NCBI RefSeq assembly: GCF_000227135.1
Contig: NC_018260.1
Span: 932,816-954,533, forward strand
Direction: 5' to 3'
Source: Leishmania donovani
Lineage: Eukaryota > Euglenozoa > Kinetoplastea > Trypanosomatida > Trypanosomatidae
DNA: 21,718 bases
The position numbers and the translations under genes were made by a program. Shown in pieces: positions 1 to 7,833 of the stretch (within the stretch, counting starts at the first letter, position 1; each line of letters starts with the position of its first letter). The notes beneath the pieces were generated by a model that saw only the letters and a list, made by a program, of their open reading frames with translations, did no database searches and was not told where the DNA came from.

Positions 1-362
1 CGTCCCTGCGCTCATCCGGCATGCGCCCTGGCCACCCCCCGTTGCCCGCACGGCAGACGCTACTGCCTCGGCTCTAGACGACGACCCTGGACGTCGCTCG
101 CTTTAGATGAGGGCATTCAACCCACACGCGTCTCCATGTGGAGCCGATCGCGCCGCACGCATGCAGGGAAGGGACGAGGAAGGAGAGGGAGGCCCCGCTA
201 GGCGCACGGCTTCGATTCGACGGCAGACGACGAGGGAGGCAGCCTGCAGCGCAGCAGGCGCAGGTGCACTGTGGCTGTGTAATGCGCACGTTTTGTTGGC
301 TTGTTCATGGTAGAATGGGCGTGCGAAAGGCACCAACATGCGCTCAAGCGCTGCTGTATACT
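1..362. other. Left flank, possible tail and 3' UTR of an upstream gene
   Basis: No convincing gene is contained here. Two + frames are open from the window edge: one stops at 106 (tag, 104-106) and gives a 34-residue tail ending GRRSL. The other stops at 77 and has slightly more gene-like GC at third positions. Either could be the C-terminus of a gene starting left of the window, and I cannot choose between them. The remainder is GC-rich non-coding sequence. Bases 309-318 contain a 10-mer (ggtagaatgg) that recurs at the other end of the neighbouring retroposon copy at 936-945. Confidence 0.35.
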
Positions 363-948
363 GATGACGGGTACGACACCCCTCAGTGCGTGGCACCACA
401 AGGGCCAGTGCACCCTCACTCTCTGTGGGGAAGCCATGCAGCCCCCCCCTCCACAGTATCCCTGTCAAGTGCCGAACGCCGCGCTTCCGGTGGCGACACG
501 GTCAAGCACCTACGGTGTGAGGGGGTCAGAGCGGTGCATCGCCACGGGCATGCCGGCGGTCAGGTCGTGGATCGGCGTTGCGTTGGAGCGACCTGCGGCA
601 GCGAACACGTGTGTACCGCGCATATAGCATGGCAGCGTGAATCGAGCTCATCCCACCTGGCCCTCACGCTGCCTACAGAGGTGGAGAGAGGGGGGGAGCC
701 CGAGTGCCACCCCGAGGGGGATGCATCGAATGGCGAGCGGCATAGCGGCCGCGGCTGTGAGGCGACCTGAAGAGCGCGTGTGGGTGGGTGTGGTGTGTGA
801 CGCAGGGGCCGTGCTCCGATGAATGCGCCGGCGCATTGCTGTACCGTGCGCGCCTGCGGCTGCGTGGCACCACGCGATGGGGAGGGAGGGGGGCTGTGGC
901 AGGCCGGATAGAGTGATCTTTAACGGATGTTCTACGGTAGAATGGACA
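363..948 (-). repeat. SIDER2-like retroposon, copy A
   Basis: About 586 bp, matching the copies at 3291-3894 (inverted) and 20279-20830 (same orientation) with only a handful of differences. I place it on the minus strand because, read that way, it ends in gtcatc, which in the other two copies is followed by an A-rich tail, as expected for a poly(A)-primed retroposon. Copy A itself lacks that tail. The body contains a perfect 16-nt palindrome (822-837) and no credible ORF. Length, intergenic position and tail fit the SIDER2 family, non-autonomous degenerate retroelements of Leishmania. The family name is from memory of SIDER2-type sequence, not a database match. At its right end it carries about 50 nt shared with copy B but not copy C. 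Confidence 0.7.
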
Positions 949-1047
949 NNNNNNNNNNNNNNNNNNNNNNNNNNNNNNNNNNNNNNNNNNNNNNNNNNNN
1001 NNNNNNNNNNNNNNNNNNNNNNNNNNNNNNNNNNNNNNNNNNNNNNN
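949..1047. other. Assembly gap (99 N)
   Basis: A run of 99 N. The 328 bases before it (621-948) are repeated base for base immediately after it (1048-1375). That is what two overlapping contig ends look like when they are placed side by side with a nominal gap instead of being merged. The true gap length is therefore probably negative. Confidence 0.95.
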
Positions 1048-1375
1048 CATATAGCATGGCAGCGTGAATCGAGCTCATCCCACCTGGCCCTCACGCTGCC
1101 TACAGAGGTGGAGAGAGGGGGGGAGCCCGAGTGCCACCCCGAGGGGGATGCATCGAATGGCGAGCGGCATAGCGGCCGCGGCTGTGAGGCGACCTGAAGA
1201 GCGCGTGTGGGTGGGTGTGGTGTGTGACGCAGGGGCCGTGCTCCGATGAATGCGCCGGCGCATTGCTGTACCGTGCGCGCCTGCGGCTGCGTGGCACCAC
1301 GCGATGGGGAGGGAGGGGGGCTGTGGCAGGCCGGATAGAGTGATCTTTAACGGATGTTCTACGGTAGAATGGACA
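1048..1375 (-). repeat. Repeated end of copy A, probable assembly duplicate
   Basis: Identical to 621-948 at a constant offset of 427. It carries the variant cacctgg that is found in copy A, where copies B and C read cgcctgg. This suggests it is the same genomic copy seen from the neighbouring contig rather than a separate insertion. Unique sequence begins at 1376. Confidence 0.85.
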
Positions 1376-1695
1376 AGGTGAAGGCAAAATCGAAATGAAG
1401 AAAATACCGATGCGTCCAAGGGCTGTGGCGGCCAAGCTCCGCGGACATGTACTCAGGCAGTCTCTGAGGAGACTCTGCTACACCTGTTGGAGTATGCGTG
1501 TCACAACGAATGAGGCGAATAAAATAATACTGTCGTGCTTGTACTCTGTTTGGTGGTGTTGTTCGCGAGGTTGTACTCGTTGGTGTGTGCGGATCTGCCG
1601 CTCGTCTCTCTTTGCCTTCTTTCCGGAGAGTGGAGAGAAGAGAGTGCGCAAGCAAGCACACCATTGAAAGCAAAAGGCATCACAGAGTTCCAAGG

Positions 1696-1730
<35 letters not shown>

Positions 1731-1736
1731 CAACCA
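1376..1736 (+). promoter_or_regulatory. GALE 5' flank with polypyrimidine tract and splice acceptor
   Basis: Non-coding sequence before GALE. A pyrimidine-rich tract at 1601-1624 is followed by the first AG at 1627-1628, the usual layout of a trypanosomatid trans-splice site. It would give a 5' UTR of about 108 nt. A second AG (1729-1730) ends the CA repeat only six bases before the ATG and would leave a very short leader. Choosing the upstream AG is inference. Confidence 0.5.
1699..1730 (+). repeat. CA dinucleotide microsatellite
   Basis: About fifteen AC units ending in AG at 1729-1730, six bases upstream of the GALE start codon, and so inside the predicted 5' UTR. Such repeats are common in Leishmania intergenic DNA and vary in length between strains. 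Confidence 0.9.
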
Positions 1737-2912
1737 ATGAGGGTACTTGTCTGTGGTGGTGTGGGGTACATTGGTACGCACTTTGTACGCGAGCTGCTGC
1801 GTTACAGTCCCCATGATGTGATCATTGCCGACAGCCTCGAGGCCACTCACGGTTCTGATGTGCACGTGGACACGGAGAAAAACTATGCTGCACGAAACCC
1901 TGGCGCAAACTTAGAGGAGGTGAAGAGGAGCGGCTACCGTTTCGCAAAGCTGGAGGTGGGCGACGTGCGCGATGTCAACTTTCTCGAGCACGTCTTCACC
2001 ACACACGCGCCGATCGATGCTGTGGTGCACATGTGTGCACACATTGTGGTGCCGGAGAGCGTGCGCGACCCGCTTCGGTACTACGACAACAACGTCGTTG
2101 GTATGCTGCGCATCTTGCAGACCATGCTCAAGTACAAGTGCGACAAGCTCATTCTCTCCAGCACGGCTGCTCTCTTCGGTAACCCTTACGCTCGCATGAA
2201 GGCTGGCTCGACCGATGAGCCGGACCCGATGAAACCTATCCAGTCCAACGCCAAGTGCATGCCGGAGAGTCCGTATGGCACGACCAAGCTGGTGGACGAG
2301 TACATGCTGAAGGACTGCGCTGCCGCCTACGGTATCAAGAGCGTGTGCCTGCGCTACTTCAATGCGTGCGGCGCCGACGCCGAGGGAGACATTGGCGAGA
2401 CCCACGAGCCCGAGTCGCATCTTATCCCGCTCATCCTGCGCGTGCCGCTGGCGGACAAGATTAACGCCTACAACGCTGTGCACCATCCTGACCGCCAAAA
2501 GGTGAACGACTACATCTCCATCTTCGGCACCGACTACCCAACTCCGGACGGCACGTGCATTCGTGATTACGTGCACGTGAAGGATCTGTCCTCGGCCCAC
2601 GTACGGGCGCTGGACTACCTGGCTAAGCTGACCCCCGACGACAAGGACAAATTCTTTTCCACGTTCAACCTTGGCACGTCGAAGGGCTACTCAGTGCGCG
2701 AGGTCATCGAGGCGGCGCGGCGCGTAACGGGACACCCGATTCCGGAAAGGGAGGAGAAGCGCCGCGACGGCGACCCCCCGGTGCTCGTGGCGTCCGGCGA
2801 GGAGGCGGCGGCAGCACTTGGATGGAATCTGGAGTACAAATCGATCGACAAGATTATCGACTCCGCGTGGAAGTTTCACAGCAAGCACCCTGTCGGCTAT
2901 GAGCTCCACTAA
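1737..2912 (+). CDS. GALE: UDP-glucose 4-epimerase
   Basis: A 391-residue protein that interconverts UDP-glucose and UDP-galactose with bound NAD+, the last step of the Leloir route. It supplies UDP-Gal for galactose-containing surface glycoconjugates such as lipophosphoglycan. It is a short-chain dehydrogenase/reductase of the extended type. The NAD-binding GGVGYIG lies at residues 7-13 right after the start, the catalytic serine/threonine stretch SST at 141-143, and the YxxxK pair at Tyr180 and Lys184. LRYFNACG (205-212) and the conserved DGTCIRDYVHV and FNLGTSKGYSVREVI segments follow. Length and start match other trypanosomatid epimerases, and the Rossmann motif leaves no room for a later start. 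In T. brucei the enzyme is glycosomal. Here the C-terminus GYELH is not a canonical PTS1, so targeting is unresolved. The gene sits between two inverted retroposon copies. Confidence 0.96.
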   Translation: MRVLVCGGVGYIGTHFVRELLRYSPHDVIIADSLEATHGSDVHVDTEKNYAARNPGANLEEVKRSGYRFAKLEVGDVRDVNFLEHVFTTHAPIDAVVHMCAHIVVPESVRDPLRYYDNNVVGMLRILQTMLKYKCDKLILSSTAALFGNPYARMKAGSTDEPDPMKPIQSNAKCMPESPYGTTKLVDEYMLKDCAAAYGIKSVCLRYFNACGADAEGDIGETHEPESHLIPLILRVPLADKINAYNAVHHPDRQKVNDYISIFGTDYPTPDGTCIRDYVHVKDLSSAHVRALDYLAKLTPDDKDKFFSTFNLGTSKGYSVREVIEAARRVTGHPIPEREEKRRDGDPPVLVASGEEAAAALGWNLEYKSIDKIIDSAWKFHSKHPVGYELH

Positions 2913-3290
2913 GCTGCACGAAACGCTGAACACACGCCTGCTGGGCTCCAAAGGCATACTAATGCAACAGGGGGGGGGGGCTAACACGTATGCACGAACG
3001 TTAACATGCACCCACCCATGGCGTCGCTCCGCCTCGTCAGCGTTGAAGCTGTCTTGACCCCCGCCCTTTCGAAGATACGTCACCCTGAATATTTCAGGGA
3101 GGTCCTTTGTCTCTCTCTTGGATGTGTTTGTGTATTTTGCCTATGTTGGTGCCCTCTCACGGGCTGTCTCTTCGCATTCGTTCTTCCTTGCATGTGCCAG
3201 CATCGGTGCGCTGCGTGCCCACGGATTCGCATCCGCCGCTCAGTTTGCAGAGCTGCCGAAAAAATGTGTTTGCCTTTATTTCTTTCAAAG
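2913..3290 (+). other. GALE 3' UTR region
   Basis: Non-coding. It holds an 11-base G run at 2970-2980 and a short perfect hairpin at 3083-3099 (ccctgaa, 3-nt loop, ttcaggg). Pyrimidine-rich sequence follows at 3101-3200. The next feature, copy B in sense orientation, begins 378 nt after the stop codon and is likely part of the GALE 3' UTR unless polyadenylation occurs before it. Confidence 0.5.
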
Positions 3291-3894
3291 TGTCCATTCT
3301 ACCGTAGAACATCCGTTAAAGATCACTCTATCCGGCCTGCCACAGCCCCCCTCCCTCCCCATCGCGTGGTGCCACGCAGCCGCAGGCGCGCACGGTACAG
3401 CAATGCGCCGGCGCATTCATCGGAGCACGGCCCCTGCGTCACACACCACACCCACCCACACGCGCTCTTCAGGTCGCCTCACAGCCGCGGCCGCTATGCC
3501 GCTCGCCATTCGATGCATCCCCCTCGGGGTGGCACTCGGGCTCCCCCCCTCTCTCCACCTCTGTAGGCAGCGTGAGGGCCAGGCGGGATGAGCTCGATTC
3601 ACGCTGCCATGCTATATGCGCGGTACACACGTGTTCGCTGCCGCAGGTCGCTCCAACGCAACGCCGATCCACGACCTGACTGCCGGCATGCCCGTGGCGA
3701 TGCACCGCTCTGACCCCCTCACACCGTAGGTGCTTGACCGTGTCGCCACCGGAAGCGCGGCGTTCGGCACTTGACAGGGATACTGTGGAGGGGGGGGCTG
3801 CATGGCTTCCCCACAGAGAGTGAGGGTGCACTGGCCCTTGTGGTGCCACGCACTGAGGGGTGTCGTCCCCGTCATCCGCGGAGGAGAAAACGAG
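3291..3894 (+). repeat. SIDER2-like retroposon, copy B
   Basis: Reverse complement of copy A across its whole length, including the extra 50 nt at its left end (tgtccattctacc...). The few differences I can see include ctgactgcc where A and C have the complement of ggcggtcag. It ends with gtcatc, then ccgcggaggagaaaacgag, an A-rich tail, which sets the plus orientation. In this orientation it is sense with respect to GALE. SIDER2 elements in 3' UTRs are known in Leishmania to promote mRNA degradation, so a role in lowering GALE mRNA is possible but not shown here. Confidence 0.72.
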
Positions 3895-4491
3895 GGGAAT
3901 GGAACAGAAAAAGGACACGACGCTGCTCGGTCCCACACGAATGTGCGCACGCAACTCAGTGAATCGAAGCCGGCCGGCGGTGCGCCGGTGTTTTAGTGAT
4001 GTGCCTTTTTTCACTTCTCATTGACAATGACAGAGGCAATTGTAGAAGAAGCAAAGAGGCGGATGAGGAGGAGGGCTTGGCGAAATCGTGTGCCCGAGTA
4101 CTTCCACGGCACCCCGCGCAAATGTGGCCCATCGTGCATAGCCATCTCCCGTGCGCACCCCTCTCTCTCACGACGTTGCCCTCGACCTTCCATCCACTCT
4201 TGTGTTTCTCTTCTCCGTATTCAATGCCGCCTCCATCTACAGCCCTTGCAGGTTTTGCATAGACTCGTCTTTCACTGTCTGCCGTGCGCTGTTTTTCTCC
4301 TTGCTGAGAGTTTCCGTGTACGTGCGCGAATATGTGCGTCCGTGTTGTGGGTGTCGGGCACACATGTGCGGAGTGCTCTCGGCTTCTCTCTTGTTCCCCC
4401 TTCTTTCTGTTCCTGGGCTATGGATAATGGAACGAGTCGCGCGTTGTGCGTCCGTTTTTTTCTTCCTGCCTTTTCGTGTTTTTTTTTTTTA
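3895..4491. other. Intergenic sequence
   Basis: No gene seen. It contains pyrimidine-rich stretches (for example 4141-4215) and a run of 12 T at 4479-4490 directly before the N gap. Long open frames across it have no start context, domain or gene-like codon use. Everything here is repeated exactly at 4667-5263. Confidence 0.7.
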
Positions 4492-4590
4492 NNNNNNNNN
4501 NNNNNNNNNNNNNNNNNNNNNNNNNNNNNNNNNNNNNNNNNNNNNNNNNNNNNNNNNNNNNNNNNNNNNNNNNNNNNNNNNNNNNNNNNN
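4492..4590. other. Assembly gap (99 N)
   Basis: A second run of exactly 99 N. The sequence 3819-4491 (673 bases) before it reappears unchanged at 4591-5263 after it, including the 12-T run. This is the same signature of unmerged overlapping contig ends as at 949-1047. Confidence 0.95.
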
Positions 4591-5263
4591 AGTGAGGGTG
4601 CACTGGCCCTTGTGGTGCCACGCACTGAGGGGTGTCGTCCCCGTCATCCGCGGAGGAGAAAACGAGGGGAATGGAACAGAAAAAGGACACGACGCTGCTC
4701 GGTCCCACACGAATGTGCGCACGCAACTCAGTGAATCGAAGCCGGCCGGCGGTGCGCCGGTGTTTTAGTGATGTGCCTTTTTTCACTTCTCATTGACAAT
4801 GACAGAGGCAATTGTAGAAGAAGCAAAGAGGCGGATGAGGAGGAGGGCTTGGCGAAATCGTGTGCCCGAGTACTTCCACGGCACCCCGCGCAAATGTGGC
4901 CCATCGTGCATAGCCATCTCCCGTGCGCACCCCTCTCTCTCACGACGTTGCCCTCGACCTTCCATCCACTCTTGTGTTTCTCTTCTCCGTATTCAATGCC
5001 GCCTCCATCTACAGCCCTTGCAGGTTTTGCATAGACTCGTCTTTCACTGTCTGCCGTGCGCTGTTTTTCTCCTTGCTGAGAGTTTCCGTGTACGTGCGCG
5101 AATATGTGCGTCCGTGTTGTGGGTGTCGGGCACACATGTGCGGAGTGCTCTCGGCTTCTCTCTTGTTCCCCCTTCTTTCTGTTCCTGGGCTATGGATAAT
5201 GGAACGAGTCGCGCGTTGTGCGTCCGTTTTTTTCTTCCTGCCTTTTCGTGTTTTTTTTTTTTA
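4591..5263. repeat. Exact 673-bp duplicate of 3819-4491, probable assembly duplicate
   Basis: Constant offset of 772 from 3819-4491 with no difference found. It begins inside copy B (about 76 nt of its 3' end) and runs through copy-B-specific unique flank. That makes a second retroposon insertion an unlikely explanation. Unique sequence resumes at 5264. Confidence 0.88.
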
Positions 5264-6255
5264 ATTTGCTCTTGGTCTTCTTCCTCGGCGTGCGTGGGAG
5301 GGGGCACTCTGGAAAGGAGCGGCAGTGTGGTGGTGGTGGTGGTGCCCATCACCCCCCTCTTCTTCCTCGCCCCATTCTGTGCCCATCTTCTTTCCCCCTT
5401 TCCATACACACACACAAATGCACACGCACGAGCATGCACTAAAAGAAGTGAGAGGCATTTAAATTTCTGTGCGTCCTTTCAGGCGTACGACTGGCGCAGT
5501 TTCTCGTGCAACGTGTTTTTCGTGCGTGTGGGCAAGACGAGACGAAGAAGATGGACCCGCGTGCTCTTGCGGAGGGGGAAGACCGGTGGAAAGGAAATGG
5601 GGCAAACACAAGATTATGGAGAGGGGAAGACAGCACGAGTCGCGCTTGCACTGATGGAGCCGAGCTTGCACGCATCGCGACGGTGAACTTCGAAGACGCC
5701 GTCTTTGGTCGCTCACGTGAGAGCCCTTCCGTTTCTTTGCTTTGCTGTTTGCGTCTTTGGATTTCATCTGTTCGGTTCTCCGAGTCTGATCGTGCGTCAG
5801 CACTGCACCCCACTCTTTTCTCTCACACCGCTGCTTGGTGCCATTCCCACTCTACGTTTTGTTTGCGTCTTCAGGCACAGACACAAGCAGGAGGCGGCGA
5901 CATGGTGCTGAATACCGCCGATGACGCCCGTTGCAGGATTGCCGCCTGCACGCTGCCCTCTCCGTCCCCGCGCATTTCTCCAGCGCGCGGAAGGCGGAAA
6001 ACCGCAGCTGCGGCTTTGGAGAAGAACGCGAACGCGTGCGATGCGTACGGTCTCCTTCACGCAATCACGCTTCTCTTTCCTTTCGTTTTTCGTGCTTGTA
6101 CTCCGATATTGTTGCCACAAGTGAGTGAAAGCGGTGCAACATCCTCCACCACACGCCCCGCATGGAGGCACGCGTGGCGGAAGTGTGCGTTTTTGCATAG
6201 GTGTGTAGGCGGTCTTTCTTTGCTTCTCTCGTGGTGCATCACTCTAGAGACAGCC
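5264..6255 (+). promoter_or_regulatory. 5' flank of the SAM-like gene
   Basis: GC-rich, partly pyrimidine-rich sequence. A tract at 6213-6230 (tctttctttgcttctctc) is followed by AG at 6246-6247, nine bases before the preferred ATG at 6256. An earlier tract ends in AG near 5876, which would serve an ATG at 5902. The + frame stays open from 5506, but that stretch is unlike coding sequence, so I treat it as leader/intergenic. Confidence 0.45.
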
Positions 6256-7833
6256 ATGCACAAGACTGCTTCGATACGGTTAGCGACAGGGGGAGCGGCG
6301 GAAGCGACGCGTGCATGCGCGCGGGCTACCTCAAACGCCGTTGCTGTTCCAGCCGTGGCGCGAGGGACGCATTACTCATTGTTTCTTCAACGGCATCATC
6401 GTGCGCTGGGCGTGCACAGCTGTGGTGAGGGCGCAGACTCACGCTTTCAGGCGCATCGATGCAGCCGCGCCTTCATCAAGTCTCGCTCATTGCCTCCAGA
6501 TGATCCCTTCGGTGAGCGCAGCACCTGGGAGGACCCGAGCGACGGCATCTACGCTGCCTGGAAGGACGTTGACCAGGAGGCATTTGTAAATGCCACGGAG
6601 AGCCTGGAGGTGCGCCAGGCACACTTCGGCCCGGAGTGGGCCCGCTTCAGCACGGTGGGCCGCATGTCCATCAAGAAGATGCGAGAAGAGCAGAAACTGC
6701 AGAACTCGCCGCCGTCAGGTGCGGCTGAAAGTGAGTCACAGGGCGCTGGGGTAGCGGCGGCGGCGCCCGGTTCTTTGACACGGCGCTACCCCACAGCAGA
6801 GGAGCTGCACGAGGCAGACTTGAGGCAGCGGCGTCGGCTGCTGGAGCGCAACTACAGCAGCTACGAGGCCTTTCTGGAGCACGAGGTCGGTGACGGTGAA
6901 GGGTTTGCAGAGGCGGATGAGGGCCTCGCCTTCGCGCCAGAGGCAGGGGCGCACCGAGGAGATGCCCGGGCGGAGCTGTACTCGGCCGCATCGATGGAGA
7001 GTGCGTTCTCGTCTGTGGAAGGCCTTGACGGGCTCGACCGCATGGCTCAGCGCAACGTAGAGCGAGAGGCACGAGAGACACTAGAGGCAGCCGAGGTACC
7101 AGAACGGGTGCCGCTGCCGCCTTTCATGTTCGAGCCGGACACCCGTGACGTGGCTGCGGCACCGGCACTCTCATCGTCGAACCTGACCCCCACCACCAGC
7201 TCAGCGCCGACGGCAACGGAGATCACGAGGCCAAAGACGGCGACAAGCATGTCTACAGCAGAACCGTGCTCGATGAGCGGCTCTCCCTCGGAGTCGGCTT
7301 CGCCTTCTACGTCCGCAGCTGCAGGTGGCATCCCTGCCTACGTTGTGCGGCAAGTGCTGGGGGCTCTCGGTAGCCCGCATGGTGACTCCCGCCTTCCCCT
7401 CACCGATCCCCTGCATTGGGGCACAGAGGATATCATACGCTTTCTGACACTTATGGAGCAGCCGCCCATCTCTGCTGACTCCGGCGACTGGCCGGCGTCA
7501 TCGGCATGGTCGACAATGGATGACACGATGTGCAACACATTTCGCATGGCTTGCGTGACGGGTGAGACACTGCTGAACGTGGTGACGCCGCCTCGTTTGT
7601 TTCGGCTCATGCGCCAGTGGCACATTCGCCGACACGATGTCGTGAGCAAAGCCTGGAAGCTGCGAGCGCAGGCCGAGGGAGCACTCGCTACGGAAGCGGA
7701 TAGCTGTCTTCCAGATGATGTAGTACAGATGGCCGTGGCGCAGAACTGCGAGCGGCTGGCAGAGGCGGTGCAGCAGCTGGACCGCAACCTCATTCACGAA
7801 ACCATTCTTCTGTGTTTTCCATACGGTCACTGA
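6256..7833 (+). CDS. Conserved hypothetical protein, probable mitochondrial, SAM-like domain
   Basis: A 525-residue protein that I do not recognise by name. The N-terminus (MHKTASIRLATGGAAEATRA...) is rich in Arg, Ala, Ser and Thr over about 50 residues, as in a mitochondrial presequence. A segment at about 89-145 (STWEDPSDGIYAAWKD... GPEWARFSTVGRMSIKKM) and another at about 176-210 (RRYPTAEELHEADLRQRRRL) look structured and charged. Residues about 290-370 are Ser/Thr/Ala-rich linker. Residues about 387-472 (HWGTEDIIRFL ... VTGETLLNV ... LFRLMRQWHIRRHDVV) follow the helix pattern of a sterile alpha motif, with an insertion after the first helix; this is a by-eye call. Start: the frame is open back to 5506, but an AG acceptor just before 6256 and the presequence favour 6256. 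Starts at 5902 or 5506 remain possible. Function is unknown. Confidence 0.7.
   Translation: MHKTASIRLATGGAAEATRACARATSNAVAVPAVARGTHYSLFLQRHHRALGVHSCGEGADSRFQAHRCSRAFIKSRSLPPDDPFGERSTWEDPSDGIYAAWKDVDQEAFVNATESLEVRQAHFGPEWARFSTVGRMSIKKMREEQKLQNSPPSGAAESESQGAGVAAAAPGSLTRRYPTAEELHEADLRQRRRLLERNYSSYEAFLEHEVGDGEGFAEADEGLAFAPEAGAHRGDARAELYSAASMESAFSSVEGLDGLDRMAQRNVEREARETLEAAEVPERVPLPPFMFEPDTRDVAAAPALSSSNLTPTTSSAPTATEITRPKTATSMSTAEPCSMSGSPSESASPSTSAAAGGIPAYVVRQVLGALGSPHGDSRLPLTDPLHWGTEDIIRFLTLMEQPPISADSGDWPASSAWSTMDDTMCNTFRMACVTGETLLNVVTPPRLFRLMRQWHIRRHDVVSKAWKLRAQAEGALATEADSCLPDDVVQMAVAQNCERLAEAVQQLDRNLIHETILLCFPYGH

Noticed and set aside
138..770. Open frame of 210 codons through copy A
   Set aside because: It lies mostly in the retroposon, is shared with no known protein, and the copies show similar open frames in several frames because of GC content.
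1048..1375. A fourth retroposon insertion next to copy A
   Set aside because: Base-for-base identity including the copy-A-specific variant, and an abutting N gap, point to assembly overlap.
1911..2600. 229-codon frame antisense to GALE
   Set aside because: Shadow of the GALE coding sequence, caused by high GC at third positions.
4793..5686. 297-codon + frame between GALE and the SAM-like gene
   Set aside because: It crosses the probable assembly duplicate and a T run (phenylalanine string), with low-complexity composition and no domain.
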